Assembly (NCBI GenBank): GCA_030671915.1
Contig: DAOVHN010000032.1
Span: 1-10,669, forward strand
DNA from: Pseudomonadota bacterium
Lineage (GTDB): Bacteria; Pseudomonadota; Alphaproteobacteria; UBA8366; JADFVY01
Length of the DNA: 10,669 nucleotides
Direction of reading: 5' to 3'
The first letter of the stretch is position 1. Each line of letters starts with the position of its first letter. Both the position numbers and the translations under genes were made by a program. Positions 1 through 7,355 of the stretch are shown piece by piece. The notes under the pieces are model-generated. The model was not told where the DNA came from. It did not search any database and worked only from the letters and a program-made list of their open reading frames with translations.

Positions 1-254
1 CCCCGGTCCTGGTCGGTGACATGTTCCAGCTGCAACCCGGTCAGGCCTCCATGGCGGAAACCGGCGATGGTTTCGTCGTCGCCGAACTGAAGTCCATTCA
101 GCCTGCCGGCCCGTCGGACACCGGGGATATGGCTGCACAGATCGGCTACCAGATAACCGGGGACATCCTTCGCCAGTTCGATGACGCACTTCGCCAGGAA
201 TTCGAAGTCGACATCGACCAGGCGGCCGTTGCACGCACGCCGTTGCCGCAATAG
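1..254 (+). CDS. PpiD-like peptidyl-prolyl cis-trans isomerase, C-terminal end (partial)
   Basis: Only the last 83 residues are present; the reading frame is already open at base 3, and the gene stops with TAG at 252-254. The visible part contains a short stretch around VGDMFQLQPGQAS followed by GDGFVVAELKSIQPA, which resembles the end of a parvulin-type PPIase domain. After it comes a helical tail ending in IDQAAVARTPLPQ. This fits the C-terminus of the large periplasmic, membrane-anchored folding chaperones of the PpiD/SurA-N family, which in alphaproteobacteria often sit directly before trpE. The neighbouring trpE starts 4 nt after the stop, so the two are probably co-transcribed and perhaps translationally coupled. 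The assignment is an inference from a fragment: the catalytic domain, the membrane anchor and the promoter lie outside the window. Confidence 0.6.
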   Translation, partial: PVLVGDMFQLQPGQASMAETGDGFVVAELKSIQPAGPSDTGDMAAQIGYQITGDILRQFDDALRQEFEVDIDQAAVARTPLPQ

Positions 255-258
255 GCCG

Positions 259-1773
259 ATGCAGATAGTACCCGATTTCGAGGATTTTGCCCGCCTTTAC
301 GACGCGGACAAGCCGCAGGTCGTCCATACCTCGCTGATCGCCGACCTGGAAACGCCGGTTTCGGCCATGCTGAAGCTGGCGGACGGGCGGCCAAACAGCT
401 TCCTGCTGGAATCGGTCGAGGGCGGGTCGATCCGCGGTCGTTATTCCTTCATCGGTTTGAAGCCCGACCTGATCTGGCGCTGTCACGGCGACAAGGCGGA
501 GGTAAACCGCAAGGCGCGATACGATACGGAAGCTTTCGAACCATGCGTGGGCGGCGCCCTGGATTCGCTACGCGCCATCCTGGATGAATCCGCGATCGAC
601 CTGCCGGAAGGCATGCCGCCCATGTCGGCCGGCCTTGTCGGCTATATGAGCTACGACATGGTCCGGCTGATGGAAAAGCTGCCGGACGAAAACCCGAAAT
701 TCATTGAGGTCCCCGACGGGCTGTTCATGCGCCCGACCGTCATCGCGGTATTCGACACGATCGAGGATCTGGTAACGGTAATAACGCCAGTGCGGCCCGA
801 GACCGGCGTCGATGCGGCGACCGCATACCGCCATGCCCAGGAACGGCTGGCGGATATCGTAGCGGATTTCGAACGCTCCCTGCCCTATCGCCGCGAAACC
901 ACTTCGGTATCGGCGGAACTGCCGGCGCCACAATCCAACATGACGAAGGACGAGTTCCACACCATGATCGAGAAGGCCAAGGAATACATCCTGGCCGGCG
1001 ATATCTTCCAGGCGGTGCTGTCTCAGCGTTTCGAGGTGCCCTTCACCCTGCCGCCCTTCGCGCTCTACCGGTCGCTGCGCCGGTTGAACCCCTCTCCCTT
1101 CCTGTTCCATCTGGATTTCGGCGGCTTCAGCATCGTCGGCTCCAGCCCGGAAATACTGGTGCGGCTGCGCGACGGCAAGGTGACCATCCGCCCGATCGCG
1201 GGAACCCGCCCGCGCGGCAAGGACGCGGCCGAGGACAAAGCGCTGGCGGAAGACCTGCTGTCGGATCCCAAGGAACTCGCCGAGCATCTGATGCTGCTGG
1301 ACCTTGGCCGCAACGATGTGGGGCGCGTCGCGAAAATCGGCACGGTCGAGGTTACCGAACAGATGACCGTGGAATATTACTCCCACGTCATGCAGATCGT
1401 CTCCAACGTGGAGGGTGAAATTTCACCGGAATACGACGCGCTGCAGGCGCTGGCCGCGGGCTTTCCGGCGGGCACCGTATCGGGCGCGCCCAAGGTGCGG
1501 GCGATGGAAATCATCGACGAACTGGAACCGGACCGGCGCGGCATCTATGCCGGCTGCATCGGCTATTTCGGCGCCAATGGCGATATGGACACCTGCATTG
1601 CGTTGAGGACCGCGGTGGTCAAGGACGGCAAGATGTATGTCCAGGCCGGCGGCGGAATCGTCTATGACAGCAGCCCCGAGGGCGAATTCCAGGAAAGCTG
1701 TAACAAGGCCCGTGCCCTATTGCGCGCCGCCGAAGAGGCCGTCCGATTCGCCGCCAGCGGCGGCCGAAGCTAG
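259..1773 (+). CDS. trpE: Anthranilate synthase component I
   Basis: A 504-residue protein, full length for the family. It converts chorismate plus ammonia (delivered by TrpG) to anthranilate, the first committed step of tryptophan synthesis, in the cytoplasm. The N-terminal domain carries LLES at residues 49-52, the motif known from TrpE for tryptophan feedback binding. The C-terminal chorismate-binding domain (about 230-490) shows PIAGTRPRG (312-320), HLMLLDLGRND (343-353), GTVSGAPK (405-412) and PEGE (473-476), all expected for an active enzyme. The ATG at 259 is preferred over upstream in-frame starts from 181, because those would overlap the preceding gene by up to 74 nt and add residues unlike any TrpE. 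The Shine-Dalgarno is weak, which fits coupling to the upstream gene. It is not fused to trpG; trpG lies about 5 kb away. The last 57 bp overlap the opposite-strand deacetylase gene. No attenuator or leader peptide is visible. Confidence 0.96.
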   Translation: MQIVPDFEDFARLYDADKPQVVHTSLIADLETPVSAMLKLADGRPNSFLLESVEGGSIRGRYSFIGLKPDLIWRCHGDKAEVNRKARYDTEAFEPCVGGALDSLRAILDESAIDLPEGMPPMSAGLVGYMSYDMVRLMEKLPDENPKFIEVPDGLFMRPTVIAVFDTIEDLVTVITPVRPETGVDAATAYRHAQERLADIVADFERSLPYRRETTSVSAELPAPQSNMTKDEFHTMIEKAKEYILAGDIFQAVLSQRFEVPFTLPPFALYRSLRRLNPSPFLFHLDFGGFSIVGSSPEILVRLRDGKVTIRPIAGTRPRGKDAAEDKALAEDLLSDPKELAEHLMLLDLGRNDVGRVAKIGTVEVTEQMTVEYYSHVMQIVSNVEGEISPEYDALQALAAGFPAGTVSGAPKVRAMEIIDELEPDRRGIYAGCIGYFGANGDMDTCIALRTAVVKDGKMYVQAGGGIVYDSSPEGEFQESCNKARALLRAAEEAVRFAASGGRS

Positions 1774-3348
1774 ACGCGGGCCGTATTCCTTTTTCACGAT
1801 GGCGCTGACCGGCACCAGCACGAAACCCTTGCGGCGGGCTTCTGGAATCCATTCGGCTAGTACATCAACCGTCACGTCATGGGGATGGCCGATGGCGATC
1901 GCTTGACCCCGCCGGCGCGCCACCCGCTCCAGTTCCGCCAGTTGCGCCCTGATTTTCGCCGCGTCCAGGTCGTTGTCGAGGAAGACATTCCGGGTGGCAT
2001 GCGGCATTCCCATATCCCTCGCCAACCCTGTGCCCACCGTTCTGTGGTCGGTTCGCGAATCCAAAAACAAGAGGCCGCGCGCGTTGGTTTCCTCAAGCAC
2101 CGGCCGGACGAGATCGCTGCGGGCCATGAACTTGCTGCCCATATGGTTGTTCACCCCGACATAGCCGTCGAACCGGTCCAGCGCCCAGCGGAACCGGCGC
2201 ATGATCTCGTCCTGGCTCAGCGAGGTAAGTAATGCGTTGTGTCCCGGGTCCGCACCGGCGACACCCGGCTCCATCGGGATATGCAGCAACAACTCATGCC
2301 CGCGCGATCGGGCGTAGCGGGTCTGATTTTCCAGGTTGTTGCTATAGGGTATGAAGGCGATCGTAATCGGTGCCGGAAGCTCGCTGGCGTGTCTGGTGCG
2401 AGGCTGCACCACCCCTGCATCGTCGATGACGATGGCGATCATCGGTCCCTCGCCGTGGCGCCGTAGCTCCACCGCATTGGCGAGCCACGCGGGCTGTGCC
2501 GGGGCGGTTCCCGCAGGTGGTTCGGGCCGGATGGGGATACCGGATATTACGGGCGGCTGCGGGATATCCGGGCGCGTGCGGGCGCGTGGCGGCAGGGAAA
2601 GCGCGGCGACCTGGTCTTCCTCCGGCTGGAGGGCGGCCATGGAACCATACCAGCCCTGAGCGTCGATATCCGGCGCCAACGCTATTTCCTCGACGGCCGG
2701 ACCGGCGATCTCGTCTTCCGCCCTGGTAGCCAGAGCCACGAATTGCGATTCGGCGTCTGCAGACTCTGTTGCGATTTTCTGCGACGGCAGGCTCTGGAGC
2801 GAATCGCGCAGGGGCGGATGATGGTCGCTGGCGGCGACTTGCATCAACTTGTCCGCCTTCTGTCTGACGGGGATCATCTGCCACGCGGTGAACCCGGCGA
2901 TGCCGATCGCCGTGACGGCGAACAGGACGCTGGCAACCCGGAAGAATGGCGCCAGACTGATACGCGGGAGTTCCACCTCACTGTTTGCCGCCGCCCATAT
3001 CCTGGCGAGCCGGGCCAGCAGGTAGCACCGAATCGCCGACAGGTCGCGCCGGAAAACGGAAAAGGCGGTCAGGCAACGTTCCGTGAATGCTGCGTATGCA
3101 CCCCGGGTCCGCGCATACGCTGCTGCAATAGCCCGCCGCAGCCCTGAATGAAATTTATCGGCCTTTTCGGTCAGTTCTCCGCGCAAGGGCGAGATCGCCG
3201 CGTGCAGCCTGCCGGTCCCGGTCCGAAGGTTCAGCGTGAGGCGTGCAAACAGCATCCGCGCAGCCAACCGCGGCGCCGGGATCGCTCTCCGGCGCCAGCG
3301 GACAAGCCGCCTGTTCACGATAGCTCTGGAAGCGTTGCTTCGACGCAT
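1717..3348 (-). CDS. Membrane-anchored divergent polysaccharide deacetylase family protein
   Basis: 543 residues. The C-terminal part (about 302-521) matches the divergent polysaccharide deacetylase family (Polysacc_deac_2, YibQ/DUF610 type). It shows IAIVIDDAG (304-312), HIPMEP (356-361), NNHMGSKF (400-407), FLDSRT (428-433) and AIGHPH (485-490), keeping the aspartates and histidines of this NodB-like fold. A hydrophobic helix at about 135-158 should anchor it in the inner membrane. A 140-residue linker rich in Pro, Ala and acidic residues (about 160-300) then places the domain in the periplasm. The first 130 residues are odd: strongly basic (25 Arg, 2 Lys and only 5 acidic residues in the first 120), probably helical, and of no family I recognise. 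The ATG is supported by AGAGGAAA at 3351-3358. The gene follows cueR on the same strand after 101 nt and converges with trpE, overlapping it by 57 bp. The substrate is unknown; cell-wall glycan is a guess from the family. Confidence 0.85.
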   Translation of the reverse strand: MRRSNASRAIVNRRLVRWRRRAIPAPRLAARMLFARLTLNLRTGTGRLHAAISPLRGELTEKADKFHSGLRRAIAAAYARTRGAYAAFTERCLTAFSVFRRDLSAIRCYLLARLARIWAAANSEVELPRISLAPFFRVASVLFAVTAIGIAGFTAWQMIPVRQKADKLMQVAASDHHPPLRDSLQSLPSQKIATESADAESQFVALATRAEDEIAGPAVEEIALAPDIDAQGWYGSMAALQPEEDQVAALSLPPRARTRPDIPQPPVISGIPIRPEPPAGTAPAQPAWLANAVELRRHGEGPMIAIVIDDAGVVQPRTRHASELPAPITIAFIPYSNNLENQTRYARSRGHELLLHIPMEPGVAGADPGHNALLTSLSQDEIMRRFRWALDRFDGYVGVNNHMGSKFMARSDLVRPVLEETNARGLLFLDSRTDHRTVGTGLARDMGMPHATRNVFLDNDLDAAKIRAQLAELERVARRRGQAIAIGHPHDVTVDVLAEWIPEARRKGFVLVPVSAIVKKEYGPRLASAAAGGESDGLFGGAQ

Positions 3349-3449
3349 GCTTTCCTCTGTTACCCGGCAGTTTACAGCCTACAGAGAAAAGCCTAACCAT
3401 CCAATCGTTTCGAAATTATTGAAATTTCATGAATATTTCCGGGCATCAA
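3349..3449 (-). promoter_or_regulatory. AT-rich leader between cueR and the deacetylase gene
   Basis: This 101-nt gap holds an AT-rich stretch (about 3405-3440) in otherwise GC-rich DNA, with the small palindromes TTTCGAAA and TTCATGAA. Such composition suits a promoter for the deacetylase gene, but no convincing -35/-10 pair stands out. I see no GC-rich hairpin with a T-run that would end the copper operon transcript, so read-through from cueR into the deacetylase gene is possible. Confidence 0.3.
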
Positions 3450-3851
3450 TCAGGCATCCACGGTCTCGCCGGCCAATCCCTTCAGGATCGGGCAGTCCGG
3501 GCGGTCGTCGCCGTGGCAGCGCTGGGTCAGATGGGTGAGCGTATCGCGGACTTTTCGCAATTCCTCGATCTTGCGGTCCACTTCCTTGATATGCGACAGG
3601 GCGAGCGCCTTCACGTCGGCGCTGGCGCGTTTCTGGTTCCGCCAAAGGTCCAGCAACGTGCCTACATCCTTCACGCTGAAGCCGAGATTGCGCGAATGGT
3701 GGATGAAGCGCAGGGTCTCCACATCCTTGTCGCTGTATGTGCGATAGCCGTTCCCGGTCCGGCTGGCGTCGGGGATAAGGCCGATGCTCTCGTAATAGCG
3801 GATGGTCTTGGCGTTGACGTTGGAATGTTTTGCCGCTAGCCCAATATTCAT
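3450..3851 (-). CDS. cueR: MerR-family Cu(I)-responsive regulator CueR (HmrR type)
   Basis: 133 residues, the usual size of CueR. The N-terminal winged helix-turn-helix is typical of MerR proteins (NAKTIRYYESIGLIP at 13-27, then GNGYRTYSDKDVETLRFI at 33-50). It is followed by a dimerisation helix (about 75-110) and the metal-binding loop CHGDDRPDC. Cysteines fall at 112 and 120 and serine at 77, the same positions as the metal ligands and the monovalent-metal-specific serine of E. coli CueR, so sensing of Cu(I), Ag(I) or Au(I) is well supported. It should bind the dyad at 6622-6636 and twist the 19-bp-spaced promoter into an active form when metal is bound. The ATG has CGGAG at 3859-3863, 7 nt away. 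It is the last gene of the operon it is predicted to control, 21 nt after the copA stop, so it should be autoregulated. Confidence 0.93.
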   Translation of the reverse strand: MNIGLAAKHSNVNAKTIRYYESIGLIPDASRTGNGYRTYSDKDVETLRFIHHSRNLGFSVKDVGTLLDLWRNQKRASADVKALALSHIKEVDRKIEELRKVRDTLTHLTQRCHGDDRPDCPILKGLAGETVDA

Positions 3852-3872
3852 TTCGATACTCCGTAACTCTCT

Positions 3873-6314
3873 TTAATCGTCTGTATTGTTTAAATGTTCC
3901 GAGGCTTTGGCCTTCCACGACCGCAGCATCAGCGCATTGCTGACCACGCTGACGCTGCTGAAAGCCATGGCCGCGCCCGCCACGATGGGGCTGAGATACC
4001 CCAGCGCCGCCAGCGGGATGCCGACGACGTTGTAGATGAAGGCCCAGAACAGGTTTTGATAGATCTTGCGGCCCGTGGCGCGGCTGACATCGATGGCGTC
4101 GGCGGCGAGCCGCGGGTCGGAGCGCATCAGGGTGACGCCCGCCGTTTCCATGGCAATATCCGTGCCCGAGCCCATGGCGAGCCCGATATCGGCCGCCGCC
4201 AGCGCCGGCGCGTCGTTGACACCGTCGCCGACCATGGCGATCACCTTGCCCTCGGCCCGCAGGCGTTCGACTTCGGCCGCCTTGCCTTCCGGCAGCACTT
4301 CGGCGCGGAAATCGTCCAGGCCCAGCCGCCGCGCGATGGCCGCCGCCGTGCGTTGATTGTCGCCGGTCAGCATCATCACGGCGACACCGCGGGCATGAAG
4401 GATCTTCAACGCTTCCACCGCCTCCGGCCGCAACTGGTCGGCCACGGCGATGGCGCCCAGCAACTGCTTTTCCTCACCGGCGGCCCACATCACGGTCTTG
4501 CCGTCCTCCTCAAGGGCCGCGACGCGATCTTCCAGCGCGGCCATGTCGGCGCCGGCTTCATCCATCAGGCCGCGATTGCCGACCCACAGCCCCTGGCCGC
4601 CGACGCGCGCGGTCAGGCCGCGACCGCCGACCCGGCTGAAGCTTTCCACCGGATCGAGTTTCAGGCCCCGCGCCCCGGCATCCACCAGCACCGCCTTGGC
4701 GAGCGGATGTTCGCTACCCTGTTGCGCCGCCGCCACCAGGCGCAACAGCCCTTCCTCGTCCATATCCCCGGCGGGCACGATATCGGTGACTTCCGGATGA
4801 CCCAGGGTCAGCGTACCGGTCTTGTCGAAGATGACGGTATCGACCGCGCCGGCGCGCTCCAGCGCTTCTACGTCCTTGATCAGAATGCCGGCGCGTGCCG
4901 CGGCCCCGGTCCCCGCCATGATTGCGGTCGGGGTCGCCAGGCCCAGCGCGCAGGGGCAGGCGATCACCAGCACCGACACGGCGGCGATAATGCTTTGCTC
5001 CATGGTTCCGCCGGACAGCCACCAGGCCAGCGCGGTAACGATGGCGATCCCCACCACCGTCGGCACGAACACATTGGTCACCTTGTCCACGAGGCGCTGT
5101 ACCGGCGGTTTGGCCGCCTGCGCGCCTTCCACCAGCGCGATGATGCGCTCCAGGGTCGATTCCTTGCCCACCGTCGTAGTCTCGATACGCAGCAGTCCGT
5201 CGCCGTTTACGCTGCCGCCGGTCACCCGGTCCCCGGGCTCCTTGACCACGGGGATGCTTTCCCCGGTCAACAGCGATTCGTCCACCGCGCTGTCGCCCGA
5301 CAGGATCGCGCCATCGACGGGGATCCGGTCGCCCGGCCGGACCACGACGACCTCGCCCGTCAGCACCGACGTCGCGGGTATGGTCACCACCTCGCCATCG
5401 CGCTCCACATGCGCCTGGTCGGGCCGCAACTGCATGAGTTGGCGGATCGCCGCCGAGGTGCCACGCCGGGCCCGCGCCTCAAGCCATTTGCCGAGCTTGA
5501 CCAGCGTGATAATGGCGGCCGACGCCTCGAAGTAGAGATGCATCTCCGCGCTCGAGGCGACCGTGAAGAGGTTATACAGGCTGAGCCCGAAGGCAGCACT
5601 TGTGCCCAGCGCCACCAGCAGATCCATCGTCCCGGTCAAGGATTTCAGGGCCTTCCAGGCGCCGATATAGAAATTCCAGCCGATCGCGAATTGCACGATC
5701 GCCGCGATGCCCAACTGCCACAGGCCCGGCAACGCGAAATCCACGCCCACGATATGCCCGAACATCGGCAGAACCAGCGGCAACGACAACAACGCCGCTG
5801 CCAGCACAACCAGCATTTCCCGCCGGTCGGCGGCGGCCGCGCGCTCATCGTCGGGCGCGCCTTCATCGGCCACGGAGGCGCCGTAACCCGCATCCTCGAT
5901 TACCTTTACCAGGTCGGCGGCGGACACGCCGGTCGACGAAACCCTCGCCGATTCGGTCGCCAGATTGACACTGGCCTCCAGCACGCCAGGCACTTTCTTG
6001 AGCGCCCGCTCCACATGCCCGACACAGGCCGAGCAGGTCATCCCCGTCACCGACAGGGTCACCTCGTCTGCGACCACGTCATAGCCGGCATCCTCGATCG
6101 CGCGGGCCAGGTCGGCGACTTTCACGCTTTCGCCGAAATCCACGTCCGCCTGCTCGGTGCCCAGATTGACCGTCGCCCCGGTGACGCCGGGCACCTTCTT
6201 GAGGGCCTTCTCGACATGACCGACACAGGCGCTGCAGGTCATGCCGCCGACTTTCAGCCTGGCATGGCCGGTCGCACCCTCTTCCGTGTTATGCGCAATC
6301 TCCGCCGCCGTCAT
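3873..6314 (-). CDS. copA: Cu(I)-exporting P1B-type ATPase
   Basis: 813 residues, close to E. coli CopA in size and layout. It pumps Cu(I) out of the cytoplasm at the cost of ATP. Two N-terminal heavy-metal-binding domains each carry GMTCSAC (24-30 and 91-97). Hydrophobic helices fill about 165-275, 412-460 and 755-800. The actuator motif TGES is at 350-353, the transmembrane metal site CPC at 453-455, the phosphorylated aspartate at 497 in DKTGT, the ATP-binding HP at 536-537, TGDN at 650-653 and GDGVND at 696-701. YN at 761-762 and MAFSS at 783-787 in the last helices complete the Cu(I)-specific P1B-1 signature, which argues against a zinc or cadmium pump. The ATG has AAAGGAA at 6321-6327, 6 nt away. 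copZ lies 27 nt upstream and cueR 21 nt downstream, forming one operon. Nothing looks damaged. Confidence 0.96.
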   Translation of the reverse strand: MTAAEIAHNTEEGATGHARLKVGGMTCSACVGHVEKALKKVPGVTGATVNLGTEQADVDFGESVKVADLARAIEDAGYDVVADEVTLSVTGMTCSACVGHVERALKKVPGVLEASVNLATESARVSSTGVSAADLVKVIEDAGYGASVADEGAPDDERAAAADRREMLVVLAAALLSLPLVLPMFGHIVGVDFALPGLWQLGIAAIVQFAIGWNFYIGAWKALKSLTGTMDLLVALGTSAAFGLSLYNLFTVASSAEMHLYFEASAAIITLVKLGKWLEARARRGTSAAIRQLMQLRPDQAHVERDGEVVTIPATSVLTGEVVVVRPGDRIPVDGAILSGDSAVDESLLTGESIPVVKEPGDRVTGGSVNGDGLLRIETTTVGKESTLERIIALVEGAQAAKPPVQRLVDKVTNVFVPTVVGIAIVTALAWWLSGGTMEQSIIAAVSVLVIACPCALGLATPTAIMAGTGAAARAGILIKDVEALERAGAVDTVIFDKTGTLTLGHPEVTDIVPAGDMDEEGLLRLVAAAQQGSEHPLAKAVLVDAGARGLKLDPVESFSRVGGRGLTARVGGQGLWVGNRGLMDEAGADMAALEDRVAALEEDGKTVMWAAGEEKQLLGAIAVADQLRPEAVEALKILHARGVAVMMLTGDNQRTAAAIARRLGLDDFRAEVLPEGKAAEVERLRAEGKVIAMVGDGVNDAPALAAADIGLAMGSGTDIAMETAGVTLMRSDPRLAADAIDVSRATGRKIYQNLFWAFIYNVVGIPLAALGYLSPIVAGAAMAFSSVSVVSNALMLRSWKAKASEHLNNTDD
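5982..6245 (-). repeat. Tandem heavy-metal-binding domain duplication within copA
   Basis: The two metal-binding domains of CopA are imperfect direct repeats 201 bp (67 residues) apart. In the core blocks at 6183-6245 and 5982-6044, 20 of 21 residues agree and about 51 of 63 bases agree by hand count. The flanking parts of the domains are more diverged. Two such domains are common in CopA; the close match of the core points to an internal duplication or gene conversion. Confidence 0.7.
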
Positions 6315-6341
6315 GGCGCGTTCCTTTCTCGTATGGGCCGG

Positions 6342-6566
6342 TCAGGCCGCCTGCGCCGGATAGCCGGCTTCAGTGACGACTTCCGCCAGACTGGCAGCTT
6401 CCGTGCCCACGCCGAAACGGATCTGGGCCGTGCCGGAGTCCAGATCGACCTTCGCTTCGATCACCCCCGGAGCAGCGTCCAGCGCCTTCTGCACGCGGCC
6501 CACGCAGTGGCTGCAAGTCATCCCTTCCACCTTCAATGTCACCTTGTTCTCGGCTGTATCGGTCAT
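6342..6566 (-). CDS. copZ: CopZ-like copper chaperone (heavy-metal-associated domain protein)
   Basis: 74 residues, a single heavy-metal-associated ferredoxin-like domain. GMTCSHC at residues 15-21 gives the two Cu(I)-binding cysteines (18 and 21), and the rest follows the usual fold, ending in VVTEAGYPAQAA. Proteins of this size and motif bind Cu(I) in the cytoplasm and pass it to CopA's metal-binding domains or to CueR. The frame is open to an ATG at 6611, but the start at 6566 is chosen because GGGAGAG (6573-6579) sits 6 nt before it. The longer version would also start inside the promoter region, at or upstream of the expected transcription start. It is the first gene of the operon, 27 nt before copA, and lies directly behind the CueR-type promoter, so it should be strongly copper-induced. 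Confidence 0.92.
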   Translation of the reverse strand: MTDTAENKVTLKVEGMTCSHCVGRVQKALDAAPGVIEAKVDLDSGTAQIRFGVGTEAASLAEVVTEAGYPAQAA

Positions 6567-6572
6567 GGTAAG

Positions 6573-6579
6573 CTCTCCC
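6573..6579 (-). promoter_or_regulatory. Ribosome binding site of copZ
   Basis: GGGAGAG on the minus strand, 6 nt before the ATG at 6566. It decides the copZ start against upstream in-frame ATGs at 6581 and 6611. Confidence 0.75.
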
Positions 6580-6611
6580 ATATGCCTGTTGGTTGAAACA
6601 TCATGACGCAC

Positions 6612-6642
6612 TAGATAAGGGTTCCAGAGACTGGAAGGTCAA
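6612..6642 (-). promoter_or_regulatory. CueR-controlled promoter of copZ-copA-cueR
   Basis: Read on the minus strand: -35 TTGACC (6637-6642), a 19-bp spacer (6618-6636), and -10 TATCTA (6612-6617). The over-long 19-bp spacer is the hallmark of MerR-family activated promoters. The spacer carries a perfect dyad TTCCAG-TCT-CTGGAA (6622-6636). Elements, spacing and dyad line up base for base with what is known of the E. coli copA promoter (TTGACC, then TTCC-N7-GGAA, then the -10). Transcription should begin near 6605, leaving a leader of about 40 nt before copZ. CueR without metal should hold the promoter silent; Cu(I)-CueR should activate it. Confidence 0.9.
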
Positions 6643-6650
6643 CGGTAAAC

Positions 6651-6667
6651 TTTCCAAATACTGGAAA
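6651..6667. promoter_or_regulatory. Second CueR-box-like dyad
   Basis: A perfect inverted repeat TTTCCA-N5-TGGAAA. Its TTCC-N7-GGAA core has the same geometry as the operator at 6622-6636, and the two centres (6629 and 6659) are 30 bp apart. Neither strand has a good -35/-10 pair at 19-bp spacing around it, so it is more likely an auxiliary binding site than a second promoter. AAACTTTC also occurs as a direct repeat at 6647-6654 and 6665-6672. It lies between the copper promoter and the trpG promoter. Binding by CueR is an inference. Confidence 0.45.
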
Positions 6668-6714
6668 CTTTCGATTTGTCCATTATCGCCTTCCTTCCGT
6701 CCCCTCTTAAAGGC

Positions 6715-6723
6715 TGTTATAAA
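6715..6723 (+). promoter_or_regulatory. Candidate extended -10 promoter of trpG
   Basis: TG-T-TATAAA (TG at 6715-6716, hexamer at 6718-6723) is a good extended -10, about 35 nt before the trpG ATG. The -35 region is weak (TTCCGT at 6695-6700, 17-nt spacer). A promoter is needed here because trpG is cut off from trpE by genes on the other strand. GCGCGG-G-CCGCGC (6724-6736), directly downstream, would cover the transcription start. Confidence 0.5.
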
Positions 6724-6758
6724 GCGCGGGCCGCGCGTGGCGTGAACCGGGGACCGAG

Positions 6759-7346
6759 ATGCTTCTTCTTATCGATAATTACGACAGCTTCACCTACAAC
6801 CTCGTCCATTTCCTGGGCGAGTTGGGCGCCGAGGTCACGGTGTGCCGCAACGACTCCCTGACCGCCGACGAGGCCCTGCGGATGAACGTCAAGGGCATCG
6901 TGCTGTCCCCCGGCCCCTGCGATCCCGACCAGGCCGGCATCTGCCTCGAGCTGGTGAAAAAGGCGGCTGGCAAGCTGCCGCTGCTGGGTGTCTGCCTGGG
7001 CCATCAGGCGATCGGCCAGGTTTTCGGCGGCAAGGTGGTTCGCGCGCCCCTGCCGATGCATGGCAAGGTCAGCCAGATCACCCATAACGGCACCGGCCTT
7101 TTCGAAGGCCTGCCCAACCCGGTCACGGCCACCCGCTACCATTCGCTGGTGGTCGAGCGTGAGAGCCTGCCCGACTGCCTCGAAATTACCGCGGAATGCG
7201 ACGAGGGCCTGATCATGGGGCTGCAACACAAGGAACTGCCGATCCACGGCGTCCAGTTCCACCCCGAAAGCATCGCTACCGAACATGGCCACGATTTGCT
7301 GGCCAATTTCCTCAAGATCGCCGGTTACGAGGCAGTTCCCGCTTAA
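6759..7346 (+). CDS. trpG: Anthranilate synthase component II (glutamine amidotransferase)
   Basis: 195 residues, full length for a stand-alone class I glutamine amidotransferase. It hydrolyses glutamine and channels ammonia to TrpE for anthranilate formation. Seen are [10 protein letters not shown] (6-15), [12 protein letters not shown] (49-60), the nucleophile elbow [10 protein letters not shown] with Cys79, and the catalytic His168 and Glu170 in FHPES. HSLVVE (128-133) and the TYNL-type start are those of TrpG/PabA, so a role in folate synthesis as a shared PabA is also possible, since some bacteria use one protein for both. GGGGA (6749-6753) lies 5 nt before the ATG. The gene stands alone on its strand: the copper operon diverges upstream and the methyltransferase gene converges 9 nt downstream. 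Confidence 0.95.
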   Translation: MLLLIDNYDSFTYNLVHFLGELGAEVTVCRNDSLTADEALRMNVKGIVLSPGPCDPDQAGICLELVKKAAGKLPLLGVCLGHQAIGQVFGGKVVRAPLPMHGKVSQITHNGTGLFEGLPNPVTATRYHSLVVERESLPDCLEITAECDEGLIMGLQHKELPIHGVQFHPESIATEHGHDLLANFLKIAGYEAVPA

Positions 7347-7355
7347 CGGCGTTGC

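Noticed and set aside
181..258. Longer trpE start at 181
   Set aside because: The extra 26 residues overlap the upstream gene's coding sequence and do not look like a TrpE N-terminus; the ATG at 259 follows the upstream stop by 4 nt.
568..1386. 272-codon open frame antisense to trpE
   Set aside because: Low-complexity Arg/Gln/His-rich translation opposite a conserved enzyme gene; no domain and no convincing start.
3894..6596. A 900-codon open frame on the plus strand, antisense to copA and copZ
   Set aside because: It lies wholly opposite two clearly real genes. Its translation is rich in Arg, His and Gly with no recognisable domain, as expected from the antisense frame of a high-GC gene.
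6567..6758. Trp leader peptide and attenuator before trpG
   Set aside because: No short frame with clustered tryptophan codons and no terminator hairpin with a T-run was seen. The same holds before trpE and trpD.
1717..6758. Copper block as a mobile element
   Set aside because: No transposase or integrase gene, no tRNA target, and no obvious terminal direct or inverted repeats at the edges; composition looks like the neighbours.
7347..7355. Bidirectional terminator between trpG and the methyltransferase gene
   Set aside because: The gap is only 9 nt and no stem-loop with a T-run could be found across it.
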